From a virus: a DNA stretch of 27,228 nt. This document shows positions 1 to 6,426 of this stretch, in pieces. Within the stretch, counting starts at the first letter, position 1, and every line of letters starts with the position of its first letter. A model generated the notes under the pieces. The model worked only from the letters and a program-made list of their open reading frames with translations. It searched no databases and was not told the DNA's origin. The stretch is taken from IMG/VR virus record IMGVR_UViG_3300005663_000956, positions 1 to 27,228 of that record; one strand, written 5' to 3'. The position numbers and the translations under genes were made by a program.

Positions 1-173
1 GACACGACAACACCTGCCGTCAAAGCGGTGGCGGTGCTGGCCCTTGCCAGCCGATACTTCCTGCCGTCCGGCAGGATCATTAGTTGCCCCAAGCCTATCC
101 CCCCAGGCGAGGCGGAGAAAGTAGACTTTTCGTCTCCATGATCACCGTAGATAACGTTTGGGAAGCTGCCCAT
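1..173 (-). CDS. Small virion-associated protein, 3' end outside window
   Basis: This is the start of a minus-strand gene directly downstream of the major capsid gene; 57 codons are inside the window. The ATG at 173 is preceded by a strong AAAGGAGG site five bases upstream, which fixes the start. The visible protein starts MGSFPNVIYGDHG and contains MILPDGRKYRLARAS, followed by a small-residue stretch rich in Ala and Thr. I do not recognise a family from this fragment. Genes right after the capsid gene in such operons often encode decoration or head-completion proteins, so a virion role is an inference from position only. Confidence 0.7.
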   Translation of the reverse strand, partial: MGSFPNVIYGDHGDEKSTFSASPGGIGLGQLMILPDGRKYRLARASTATALTAGVVV

Positions 174-255
174 CGCTACCTCCTTTACTTAGTTTGGGGG
201 CGGTTTTTCTAGAGTTACTACCCTTCTCGCAAACTCTGCTTGCCTTTGCCTTACT

Positions 256-1137
256 TTAGGCAGGAGCGGTTGCATCGGCAAAGAGTTCCACAATCCAGCC
301 TGGGAGATACTCACCGACACCATAGCGCCCCACATAGTTTAGCTCCCAGCCTCTCAAAGAGGCATCCCGCTCAGGCTCCACGCTTGGCTCCCGGGCACTG
401 ACATAAATCAGCCCGCCGCGTTTGCCCGAAGCGAACACACCACCCTTTGCAGCCACGGCCGTAAGCGCCATGTTGCCATCCGCTATCACGGGTATATCGA
501 ACACCCGCCCAACGGAATACCGGCGCAGCACCTCATCGGCGATTCCACCCGCAACCCCACCGACTACGCTGGACACGCTGGGCACTAAGGGGGTAAGGAT
601 GTCCACGATGTCCAATTCCTGGTAGGGGTGGATAACACAGGCATAGGGTGTCGGCGCTGGCCCACCGGCAGTCGTTGCATTCCCCATAAGGGTAGCTCTG
701 GCTGCGGCGATATGCCCCAGGGTAAGGGCGTTGGCAGAAGCAGCCAGGGAGGTGGTAGCATCGTCAAGCTGCCCCAATAGGTCTTGGTCACGCTTCTTCT
801 CAAACCCATCACCCAGCAGGACTCCCGCTGCCCGTTTCAGGTCTTCGTTGTCGTCCTCAAGGACATTGTCGGTGAGGATTATCTTCAGACCCACCTCGTA
901 GGGCACAATCTGGACATTGGTATCCTGCATGGTCTGGCTGGCAGTCATGTCCACGGCCTCAGTTAACTGGCTAGCCGTAGCCTCATTGAAATATGGCACA
1001 TTGACATTCGTGCCTTTGCCCTTGCGGATGTTCCAGGCTAAGGCCCGCATGATGGCCTTGTGTTGGGCCGTGAACATCGCCTCCTCGATAACCGTAGGGA
1101 TGGTATCCCCAAGTTCTGCTAAAGTTGTAACTCCCAC
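256..1137 (-). CDS. Major capsid protein, HK97-fold type
   Basis: This is the probable coat protein, 293 residues, forming the icosahedral shell. It starts at a GTG (1137) preceded by AAGGAGGAGATAA. The early part (MGVTTLAELGDTIPTVIEEAM) resembles the N-arm of HK97-type coats that open with a target-to-membrane-like helix. It is followed by the usual mix of beta-rich segments (VQIVPYEVGLKIILTDN) and a helical stretch about residues 95-120, the expected E-loop/spine-helix pattern. The C-terminal half has HPYQELDIVDILTPL, typical of P-domain and A-domain strands. It lies 14 bases after the scaffold-like gene, the usual scaffold-capsid order. No protease gene lies beside it, which fits assembly with a separate scaffold rather than a cleaved delta domain. 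The family is assigned by pattern and position, not by a database search. Confidence 0.85.
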   Translation of the reverse strand: MGVTTLAELGDTIPTVIEEAMFTAQHKAIMRALAWNIRKGKGTNVNVPYFNEATASQLTEAVDMTASQTMQDTNVQIVPYEVGLKIILTDNVLEDDNEDLKRAAGVLLGDGFEKKRDQDLLGQLDDATTSLAASANALTLGHIAAARATLMGNATTAGGPAPTPYACVIHPYQELDIVDILTPLVPSVSSVVGGVAGGIADEVLRRYSVGRVFDIPVIADGNMALTAVAAKGGVFASGKRGGLIYVSAREPSVEPERDASLRGWELNYVGRYGVGEYLPGWIVELFADATAPA

Positions 1138-1151
1138 TTATCTCCTCCTTG

Positions 1152-1886
1152 TCAAATCCCCCGTGCTCTCCGTGCTTCTACATAAGCGGCGTAAGCGCCC
1201 GGGTCATTCGGGTTTTTCATCCATGCATCCCTGATTCCTTCGTAGCTTGATGCTCCACCTCCCGTAGATGGCGTTGTGTCCCTTTGGCCTTGCTCTGCTT
1301 TACGCTCCGCATCGGCCTGCTTCGCCTTTGCCTCTTTATCGGCTGTGGTTTGCTTGTCTGTCCTCATCTTCGCCAGTCCCGCTTTCCACACCTTAACCGC
1401 ACCATCTGGCTTGTCAGAGTAGTAGAGGTTGGCTAACTCGTCTATTACTCCACTCAACTCCACAGGGGGGTTGGCGTAGTCCACGCCATACTCATCAGCC
1501 AGGGTTTGCAGCCTGATGGTCGTGTCACGCTGTGCTTGTGTTACCTGCTGAGTGGGTTGGGGGCTATCGGCCTTATCCCCGGCAGCCAGTTCCCTTTGCC
1601 AACGCTGATACTCAGTCTCTACGGGTTCATCTTCTTCTCCGAAGGTTCGGCGGGCTAAGGGCTGAATGGCCCTTTTTAAGGTATCAATCTCTTTTGCCAG
1701 CCTCGCATTGCCCCTATCCTTATCGGCTACTTCTTTGGTGTATTTGCCCTCTAAAGCAGTCAACTGAGTCTTTAACTCCTCTACGGTAGGGCCTGTTGGC
1801 GTCAGGACTTCGGGCTGTAAGTCGCCCTCTGGTTCCGCCTCTCCCGTTACCTGCTGATTCGTATCGACTTCAGCTTGTTCTACCAA
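1152..1886 (-). CDS. Scaffold-like capsid assembly protein
   Basis: The 244-residue protein is acidic at the N-terminus (EQAEVDTNQQ, EAEPEGDLQPE) and has a coiled-coil-like helix at about residues 33-70 (LKTQLTALEGKYTKEVADKD). A long helical, Lys/Glu/Gln-rich C-terminal half ends in a basic tail, EARRARGI. Low-complexity charged helices with a basic tail immediately upstream of the coat gene are the hallmark of scaffolding proteins, which template procapsid assembly and bind the coat through that tail. The start is a TTG at 1886. The nearby ATG at 1891 is out of frame and stops after three codons, while the SD at 1892-1898 sits five bases before the TTG. A 12-bp hairpin (1913-1954) lies just upstream in the mRNA, so translation may be controlled. 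Confidence 0.75.
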   Translation of the reverse strand: MVEQAEVDTNQQVTGEAEPEGDLQPEVLTPTGPTVEELKTQLTALEGKYTKEVADKDRGNARLAKEIDTLKRAIQPLARRTFGEEDEPVETEYQRWQRELAAGDKADSPQPTQQVTQAQRDTTIRLQTLADEYGVDYANPPVELSGVIDELANLYYSDKPDGAVKVWKAGLAKMRTDKQTTADKEAKAKQADAERKAEQGQRDTTPSTGGGASSYEGIRDAWMKNPNDPGAYAAYVEARRARGI

Positions 1887-1891
1887 AACAT

Positions 1892-1898
1892 CCTCCTT
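1892..1898 (-). promoter_or_regulatory. Shine-Dalgarno site that selects a TTG start
   Basis: On the minus strand this reads AAGGAGG. Five bases downstream is the in-frame TTG of the scaffold-like gene (1886). An ATG begins at 1891, immediately after the SD, but it is too close and opens only ATG-TTT-TGG-TAG. The site is flanked by TTTGC and GCAAA (1909-1913 and 1896-1900 in plus coordinates), which could form a small hairpin beside the SD. Confidence 0.7.
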
Positions 1899-1912
1899 TG
1901 CTTGAAATGCAA

Positions 1913-1954
1913 AGAGGCCAGTTTAAGGGTGCTTAACCTCAAAAACTGGCCTCT
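1913..1954 (-). promoter_or_regulatory. 12-bp perfect hairpin between the com-like and scaffold genes
   Basis: The arms 1913-1924 and 1943-1954 are perfect inverted repeats (AGAGGCCAGTTT on the plus strand) with an 18-base loop. In the minus-strand mRNA the hairpin lies after the Com-like stop codon and 15 bases before the scaffold SD. The following bases (TTTGCATTT) are only a weak U-run. It could be a leaky intrinsic terminator or attenuator, an mRNA processing site, or a binding site for an RNA-binding protein. Nothing here decides between these. Confidence 0.65.
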
Positions 1955-1975
1955 GGGGGCGCTAATATTTAGTTG

Positions 1976-2164
1976 TTAAAACGAAGCGGTTCTTGCCGTC
2001 TGTATCTCCTGTAACTGTCCACAGTGTTTGCACTTCAGGGTGATTCGCCCATCGAGCTTCTCACCGATAATGCTATTACACTGGCAACACCGAACCGTCT
2101 CTAGTTCCTGATGTAGGTAACTTATGGTTACATTAGAAAGTTGTCTTAACATAAGTCTTACCAT
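1976..2164 (-). CDS. Com-like zinc-ribbon protein
   Basis: This 62-residue protein carries two CxxC knuckles (C26-C29 within VRCCQCN, C45-C48 within KCKHC) 15 residues apart. Spacing and surrounding residues (ETVRC..CNSIIGE, ITLKC..CGQ) match the zinc-ribbon of phage Mu Com and its relatives. Mu Com is an RNA-binding protein that opens a stem-loop to allow translation of mom, a DNA-modification gene. The start at 2164 has GGAG eight bases upstream; an internal ATG five codons in is also possible. It lies 15 bases after the B12-type radical SAM gene and just before the hairpin and scaffold gene. Family membership rests on the Cys pattern and flanking residues. What this protein regulates here, if anything, is not known. 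Confidence 0.7.
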   Translation of the reverse strand: MVRLMLRQLSNVTISYLHQELETVRCCQCNSIIGEKLDGRITLKCKHCGQLQEIQTARTASF

Positions 2165-2179
2165 AGACTGCTCCGTTTG

Positions 2180-3466
2180 TCAAGTTTTAAGTATTTTAAG
2201 AGCGGCTCTTATCTGTTCTACTGTGAGTGTATTGCCCCCGCTAGAAGTTCCAGCAAGAGCATAAAATCTCTCTATTGTCTGCCACTTCAACATCCCTTTT
2301 ATATGCTCTACAGCCCCGTCCCCAAACTTTCGCCCAATCTTCTTTAGATATTCTGGCCGTGAGAAGTATTGCTTAAATGCCTCCCGCCTGAAATCAATGG
2401 CCTTCCTGCTGCCATACATATTGGGATTAAACTGCCCAAACCTCTCCCATTTAGTGGGTTTGCGTTTCAAACTATACCACCATGGAGAGCCAGGGTAGGG
2501 TAGGGCTATACTCAGGTTCAACCATTCAAAGTTCCGCTTCATGGCGTAGTCGAGGCTCGCCTGCATATCCCCCAACTTCTCCCCAGGCAGGCCAAACATA
2601 AAGTTTGCTATGATGCTAAGGCCCGATTCCTGAGTCACCTGGACAGCCCAATCGGATTGTTTGAACTTCTTATCGCCGGTGCTTTCAAACCCGTAGGCTA
2701 TCCACCTGATGCCAGCTCTCCACATCCTGGATAGCATCACGGGATCAACGGAATCTAATCTGCCATAAGCCCACATATTGAAGTCGTAGCCCTGGCTGAT
2801 TATGTAATCGCATATCTCCCTCACCCTCTGGGTGTTCAGGGTGAAACACTCATCCCATATCTTGATATTCCTGATGCCCTTGGCTGCGAAGTAATCCAGC
2901 TCCTGTTTCACCTTTTCCATAGGGCGGTAACGCACCGTATGGCCGCCGTAGAGGGCGTGTATGTTGCAGTAGTGGCAGCTAAAAGGACAATTCAGGGAAG
3001 TGTAGAGGACTGCGTATGGGCTGCGCCTATCCAGGTCGTCAAGGCAATGCCAGTTGTGGGCGCGGTATTTGGAGAGGTCGAACATCTCCCAGGGAACGGA
3101 AGGTGTGCCCTTGAGTTCTCCCCAGTCCCTCGGATGTTTCATGGCCATCGGGTGAAGCCCTGCTACCATAGCTGTAGGCAACCGCTTCAGCAACCTTCCG
3201 GCCACTGGCCACTTCGGGGTTGACGATACGGAAGGGTTATTGCCCATCACAACCAGGAGTATGTCTTTGGTATTATATTCCTCCACTCGCTTCACCGTCT
3301 GCTCTATGGTCAAGTTTTCTGCCTCGGCATCCAGGATTCTAAGGTCTGGGTCGCCCCTGCCGACATAGTTCCCTGCTATCAGCCCTAGCCACAGCGGGGG
3401 TTCTACCGCAGCGAAGGGGACTTGAAGCCGCCCATTGGGATTCACTAGCACGAGGTCAGTGGTCAT
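2180..3466 (-). CDS. Radical SAM enzyme with N-terminal B12-binding-like domain
   Basis: The 428-residue protein has the two-part build of cobalamin-dependent radical SAM enzymes. Residues 1 to about 130 form a Rossmann-like domain (LVLVNPN, PPLWLGLIAGNY, DLRILDAEAENL) typical of the B12-binding module, though no DxHxxG cobalamin-ligand motif is visible. The radical SAM barrel carries the cluster motif C160-x3-C164-x2-C167 in SLNCPFSCHYCNIH, then IWDECFTLN. These enzymes cleave S-adenosylmethionine to start radical chemistry, often methylating unreactive carbons or rearranging cofactors. The C-terminal third is unassigned. Its ATG overlaps the nucleotidyltransferase stop by four bases (ATGA), implying coupled translation. 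Reaction and substrate cannot be read from sequence. Confidence 0.88.
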   Translation of the reverse strand: MTTDLVLVNPNGRLQVPFAAVEPPLWLGLIAGNYVGRGDPDLRILDAEAENLTIEQTVKRVEEYNTKDILLVVMGNNPSVSSTPKWPVAGRLLKRLPTAMVAGLHPMAMKHPRDWGELKGTPSVPWEMFDLSKYRAHNWHCLDDLDRRSPYAVLYTSLNCPFSCHYCNIHALYGGHTVRYRPMEKVKQELDYFAAKGIRNIKIWDECFTLNTQRVREICDYIISQGYDFNMWAYGRLDSVDPVMLSRMWRAGIRWIAYGFESTGDKKFKQSDWAVQVTQESGLSIIANFMFGLPGEKLGDMQASLDYAMKRNFEWLNLSIALPYPGSPWWYSLKRKPTKWERFGQFNPNMYGSRKAIDFRREAFKQYFSRPEYLKKIGRKFGDGAVEHIKGMLKWQTIERFYALAGTSSGGNTLTVEQIRAALKILKT

Positions 3467-3891
3467 ACCACCATCCTTGCTCCATGCCGGTCATGTTCCA
3501 ATACGGCATGGCGTATCTCAATCCCCAGTTCATCACATACCTGCCGTTCCTCTGGGGGCATATCCTCTATCGTCTTATCACCACCCCTAAAGAATACAGC
3601 AGGCTTTAACACTCGTAAAGCCTCGGCCACCAGCGTTGTTTCTTTATCCCACTGGTTCACCACCACCACATTCAATACCCGCATACCCTCCAGGATAAGC
3701 CTCACAATGTTACTTCTCCCTCGCTGGGGGATATTCACATTCCCCTTCTTCATCATGAGTTGGGCATCACTGGAGACTACGCAGAGTATTGCATCTCCAT
3801 GCGCTATCGCCTGTTTCAGATAGCTAAGGTGTCCGTCATGCAGCGGGTCGAAGTGACCACTTACCATGACGATTACGGGAAACTTAGGCAT
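3463..3891 (-). CDS. Nucleotidyltransferase, HldE C-terminal/RfaE2 type
   Basis: The 142-residue protein is a single cytidylyltransferase-fold domain. The nucleotide-binding motif GHFDPLHDGH (residues 12-21) is the GxFDxxHxGH signature, and FRGGDKTIEDM near residue 100 parallels the KGGD segment of heptose-1-phosphate adenylyltransferases (HldE C-terminal domain, RfaE2). Family members join NTP and a sugar-phosphate or alcohol-phosphate to give an activated NDP product. I chose the ATG at 3891 because GGAGG lies seven bases upstream; a start further upstream would bury it in the preceding gene. It overlaps the SPASM-like radical SAM gene by 19 bases and the next radical SAM gene by four. The substrate is unknown; an activated sugar is the best guess from the family. 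Confidence 0.85.
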   Translation of the reverse strand: MPKFPVIVMVSGHFDPLHDGHLSYLKQAIAHGDAILCVVSSDAQLMMKKGNVNIPQRGRSNIVRLILEGMRVLNVVVVNQWDKETTLVAEALRVLKPAVFFRGGDKTIEDMPPEERQVCDELGIEIRHAVLEHDRHGARMVV

Positions 3892-4985
3892 AACCTGTCC
3901 TCCATGACCACCTCCGATATTTGGCGATGATATTCCCCGAATGTGCAACGAGAGCACCCATTGATGTCCGCGCTCTGCATCATATCCCGGTGGGCATCGC
4001 TGCCCCACCATTCCAGGATTTGCTTAGGATTGGGGTATGCAGAGCCGAGCCTGTATTTGGCCTCCATTTTATGGTCAACACACAAGTAGCCATTGCCATC
4101 AGTCAATATGGGCAGCAGCAATGGCGTTGCCATGCATTTCTTGAATCGGTGGGCTACATGGAAGTTCTCGTCAAACTTGTGGGTAGTAGTATAGACTTTG
4201 AAGTCTGAGGTCTCCTCCTCGTGGCATCTCTCAAACTGCTCCTTCACGGCCTCCACATCTATCGGCAACTTCCTGTGCCCCTCGATATCACAACGCTCAA
4301 AGTCCACGGGCCTGACACGGAACACCTGGGCACCCGATTCCTTCGCCACCTTGCATTGCTCATGGAGGGAATACAGGTTCTCCGGCAGCACCAGGGAGCA
4401 CCAGGTCAGCATGACTTCGTAGATGTCCTGACGGAAGTTTGCCAGCTTCTTTATATTGGCCACTACCTGGTCAAACTTGTCCCTACCCTTGACCCTCTCG
4501 TATGTTTCCCTATCGCCAGCATCTACGGAGATGGTTATCCATTGGCACTTCATAACCTCATGCATCAGCCTATCGCTGATATTGACGGCGTTGGTGAACA
4601 GGCTTACTTTCATGCCCCTGCCATCGGCGTGATTGAGAATCTCTGGCGTGGCCTCATGTAAGCTCGCCTCACCCCCACCTGAAACGCATAAGCCCTTCAC
4701 ACCCCAATCAGCCAGGAAGTCAACCAGCCGGTGCATATACCCAGCGGGGAGCTTCCGCATCTCCCCCACCTCTGCCCGATGGTGTTTCAGATACCGTTGG
4801 GTAATGCAGAAGTAGCACGATATGTTACACTCGGCGTAGGGGTCGAGGTTGACCTCGATAGGTGGGGGTAGGGGATTCTTGTCGTCAAGCCAGCCTACAA
4901 TCTTCTTGTAATGCTCATAGTAAGCTAACCCCTTGAAGCTGTTGAAACTGTTATACTTGTTCTCAGGAAGCCATTCAGTGGCCAT
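3873..4985 (-). CDS. Radical SAM enzyme with SPASM-like C-terminus
   Basis: The 370-residue protein has the radical SAM cluster motif C53-x3-C57-x2-C60 (AECNISCYFCITQ) and the SAM-binding VSGGGEASLH at 102-110. It also has SLFTN and ITISVDAG strands typical of the partial TIM barrel. The C-terminal region has C284, C302, C344 and C347 (the last two as GCSRC), a layout resembling SPASM or twitch domains that hold extra iron-sulfur clusters. Relatives act on peptides, sugars and cofactors. The ATG at 4985 is preceded by GGAGATGGGGGAAT and overlaps the E1 beta-like stop by 11 bases. It sits second among the core enzymes of the cassette. The substrate is not known. Confidence 0.9.
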   Translation of the reverse strand: MATEWLPENKYNSFNSFKGLAYYEHYKKIVGWLDDKNPLPPPIEVNLDPYAECNISCYFCITQRYLKHHRAEVGEMRKLPAGYMHRLVDFLADWGVKGLCVSGGGEASLHEATPEILNHADGRGMKVSLFTNAVNISDRLMHEVMKCQWITISVDAGDRETYERVKGRDKFDQVVANIKKLANFRQDIYEVMLTWCSLVLPENLYSLHEQCKVAKESGAQVFRVRPVDFERCDIEGHRKLPIDVEAVKEQFERCHEEETSDFKVYTTTHKFDENFHVAHRFKKCMATPLLLPILTDGNGYLCVDHKMEAKYRLGSAYPNPKQILEWWGSDAHRDMMQSADINGCSRCTFGEYHRQISEVVMEDRLCLSFP

Positions 4986-5502
4986 ATTCCCCCATCTCCT
5001 CTACGACTACATAGCTTCCAGGATAGCAATACACATCATCATAGGTTGCCATCACTCGCTCTGTATTGGTAATTCGGACAATCCCTACATTCTTTAGCAT
5101 TGCCCTTAATCCTCTCGTATAGTCCCCGCAATGCTGGACACCAGGATTAAGTGGCTCTGTAGAGCCTACGCCCACCCTGATAATGACCTTCGCCTTATAC
5201 TGGCCGTGGGTGAACTCCTCCAACTTGTCCAGGTGGTTGACCAGTTGGTTCATAGCACACATCAGGAAGTCCATGCGGGGGAAGATGGAGATAACCACCT
5301 TGCCCGTTAAGGCCATGCCTATACTTGCCCCTAACTGGAAGTCCTCTGCTACCGGGAACTCGATACGCTGCTCCATCGGCACGCCTTCCAGAGTGGCGAA
5401 CATGGCGTTGCCAGGATACCGCACCTGCTGGCCGATGAATATGGTATCGGGTTGCTGGCCCAGCCAGGTCATGGCATTCTTGATTTCGCTAAAATATGAC
5501 AT
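4975..5502 (-). CDS. Minimal thiamine-diphosphate E1 beta/transketolase Pyr-domain subunit
   Basis: The 175-residue protein corresponds to the pyrimidine-binding (Pyr) domain of E1 beta subunits and transketolases. RIEFPVAEDFQLGASIGMAL matches the family pattern in which the Glu of P[IV]AE (here E53) activates the thiamine ring. It is followed by ISIFPRMDFLMCAMNQLVNHLDKL, a good match to the E1 beta core helix. Typical E1 beta proteins have about 330 residues; this one lacks the C-terminal transketolase_C domain and ends EEMGEYGH. The ATG at 5502 overlaps the alpha-like gene by 14 bases. With that gene it should form a complete TPP active site at the subunit interface. Acceptor and donor substrates are unknown. 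Confidence 0.82.
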   Translation of the reverse strand: MSYFSEIKNAMTWLGQQPDTIFIGQQVRYPGNAMFATLEGVPMEQRIEFPVAEDFQLGASIGMALTGKVVISIFPRMDFLMCAMNQLVNHLDKLEEFTHGQYKAKVIIRVGVGSTEPLNPGVQHCGDYTRGLRAMLKNVGIVRITNTERVMATYDDVYCYPGSYVVVEEMGEYGH

Positions 5503-6061
5503 TCTTCCCCGTGCTCTGGTGAGGCCAGGTTGGGTTATACTGATAATACTCATCTTCATCAACCACTGAAGGGACGCTCCCCCATACTTCCCTTGTAGGC
5601 GTCTGGACTGATAGCCCGTTATCTTCAACTACAAACTTAATCGGCAGGCCATGCCCTCTAGCATATTTCAAGCACTCATTGAATACCCCCGTCTCTGCCG
5701 CCATGTCTCCCACAAAGCACCATACCCTCTGTCCCGTCATAGCAACCCCTACAGCGATAGGTAATATGCCGCCCACGATAGCTGAGGTGAAGAAGTGATA
5801 TTCGGCATTGTTGAGGGTGATGCTGTGCCCTGCGATTATCTCTGCCTTTAGCCACTCCCTAGGGATGCCCTTCAAGAGGGCATGGTGGTGGCTGCGGTGG
5901 GTGCTGAATACCCAGTCGTCTGGCTTCACCTGCTGGAATATGCGGATAAGGGCATCTTCGTTGCCCCCTGACAGGTGGACCGGCGCTTTTATCTTGCCCA
6001 CCTCAAACAGTTCTGCTATTTCTGCTTCAAAGTCTATCAGGTCTTGTTTGGTTGTAGTCAT
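5489..6061 (-). CDS. Minimal thiamine-diphosphate E1 alpha/transketolase PP-domain subunit
   Basis: The 190-residue protein matches the diphosphate-binding (PP) domain of E1 alpha subunits. WVFSTHRSHHHALLKG resembles the YRxHGHxLAKG segment, then SAIVGGILPIAVGVAM and the cofactor motif GDM...(about 25 residues)...VVEDN, equivalent to GDG-x(24-27)-NN. The third residue of the GDG motif is Met, which is unusual. Full-length E1 alpha has about 320-360 residues, so this is a reduced version. The start at 6061 is chosen because the previous gene ends in a four-base ATGA overlap; an upstream ATG at 6091 lacks an SD. It probably pairs with the following beta-like subunit to make or transfer a two-carbon or ketol unit. 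Confidence 0.82.
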   Translation of the reverse strand: MTTTKQDLIDFEAEIAELFEVGKIKAPVHLSGGNEDALIRIFQQVKPDDWVFSTHRSHHHALLKGIPREWLKAEIIAGHSITLNNAEYHFFTSAIVGGILPIAVGVAMTGQRVWCFVGDMAAETGVFNECLKYARGHGLPIKFVVEDNGLSVQTPTREVWGSVPSVVDEDEYYQYNPTWPHQSTGKNVIF

Positions 6062-6426
6062 GTGGTATGGCAACCCCCTCCCCCTGGCCATGAAGCGTTA
6101 TAAGAACGAACACCTTTAAAAGGGATACTCTCTCCTTTTCCTGAATCCATCCAACAAGATTCATCTTTAACCTTTCCATCATGCGTCAATCCGCACCGTG
6201 AGCACTTTTTAACCGAATAAGTATAATGATGCCATATGCTAAAATACCCTTGCCGATAGAAATGTCTAGATTCCAGATACTCCCAAAACCTTCTATGAAT
6301 AATCACACAATTCAGCCACTTAGTGATGGTATGGGGAAGAATCATCACCCATGTAATGGGCTTGAGGATTTTAAGTATTACCCTGCCCCAAAGAAACCAA
6401 TCGCTCTTGGTTTCTTCTTTGATCAA
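6058..6426 (-). CDS. Membrane-associated protein with CxxC, first gene of the cassette
   Basis: The 122-residue protein starts at TTG (6426), coupled by a TTGA overlap to the stop of the polyvalent protein. Residues about 12-45 are hydrophobic and aromatic (FLWGRVILKILKPITWVMIL) and could insert in a membrane. A KKCSRCGL zinc-type knuckle near residue 75 and further Cys at about 91 and 119 follow. The tail is glycine-rich (PGGGGCHTT). I do not recognise a family. It ends in an ATGA overlap with the E1 alpha-like gene, so it is probably made together with the cassette enzymes. Confidence 0.65.
   Translation of the reverse strand: MIKEETKSDWFLWGRVILKILKPITWVMILPHTITKWLNCVIIHRRFWEYLESRHFYRQGYFSIWHHYTYSVKKCSRCGLTHDGKVKDESCWMDSGKGESIPFKGVRSYNASWPGGGGCHTT

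Noticed and set aside
3892-4011. 40-residue N-terminal extension of the nucleotidyltransferase
   Set aside because: It is unlike the family, lies wholly inside the radical SAM gene, and GGAGG fixes the start at 3891.
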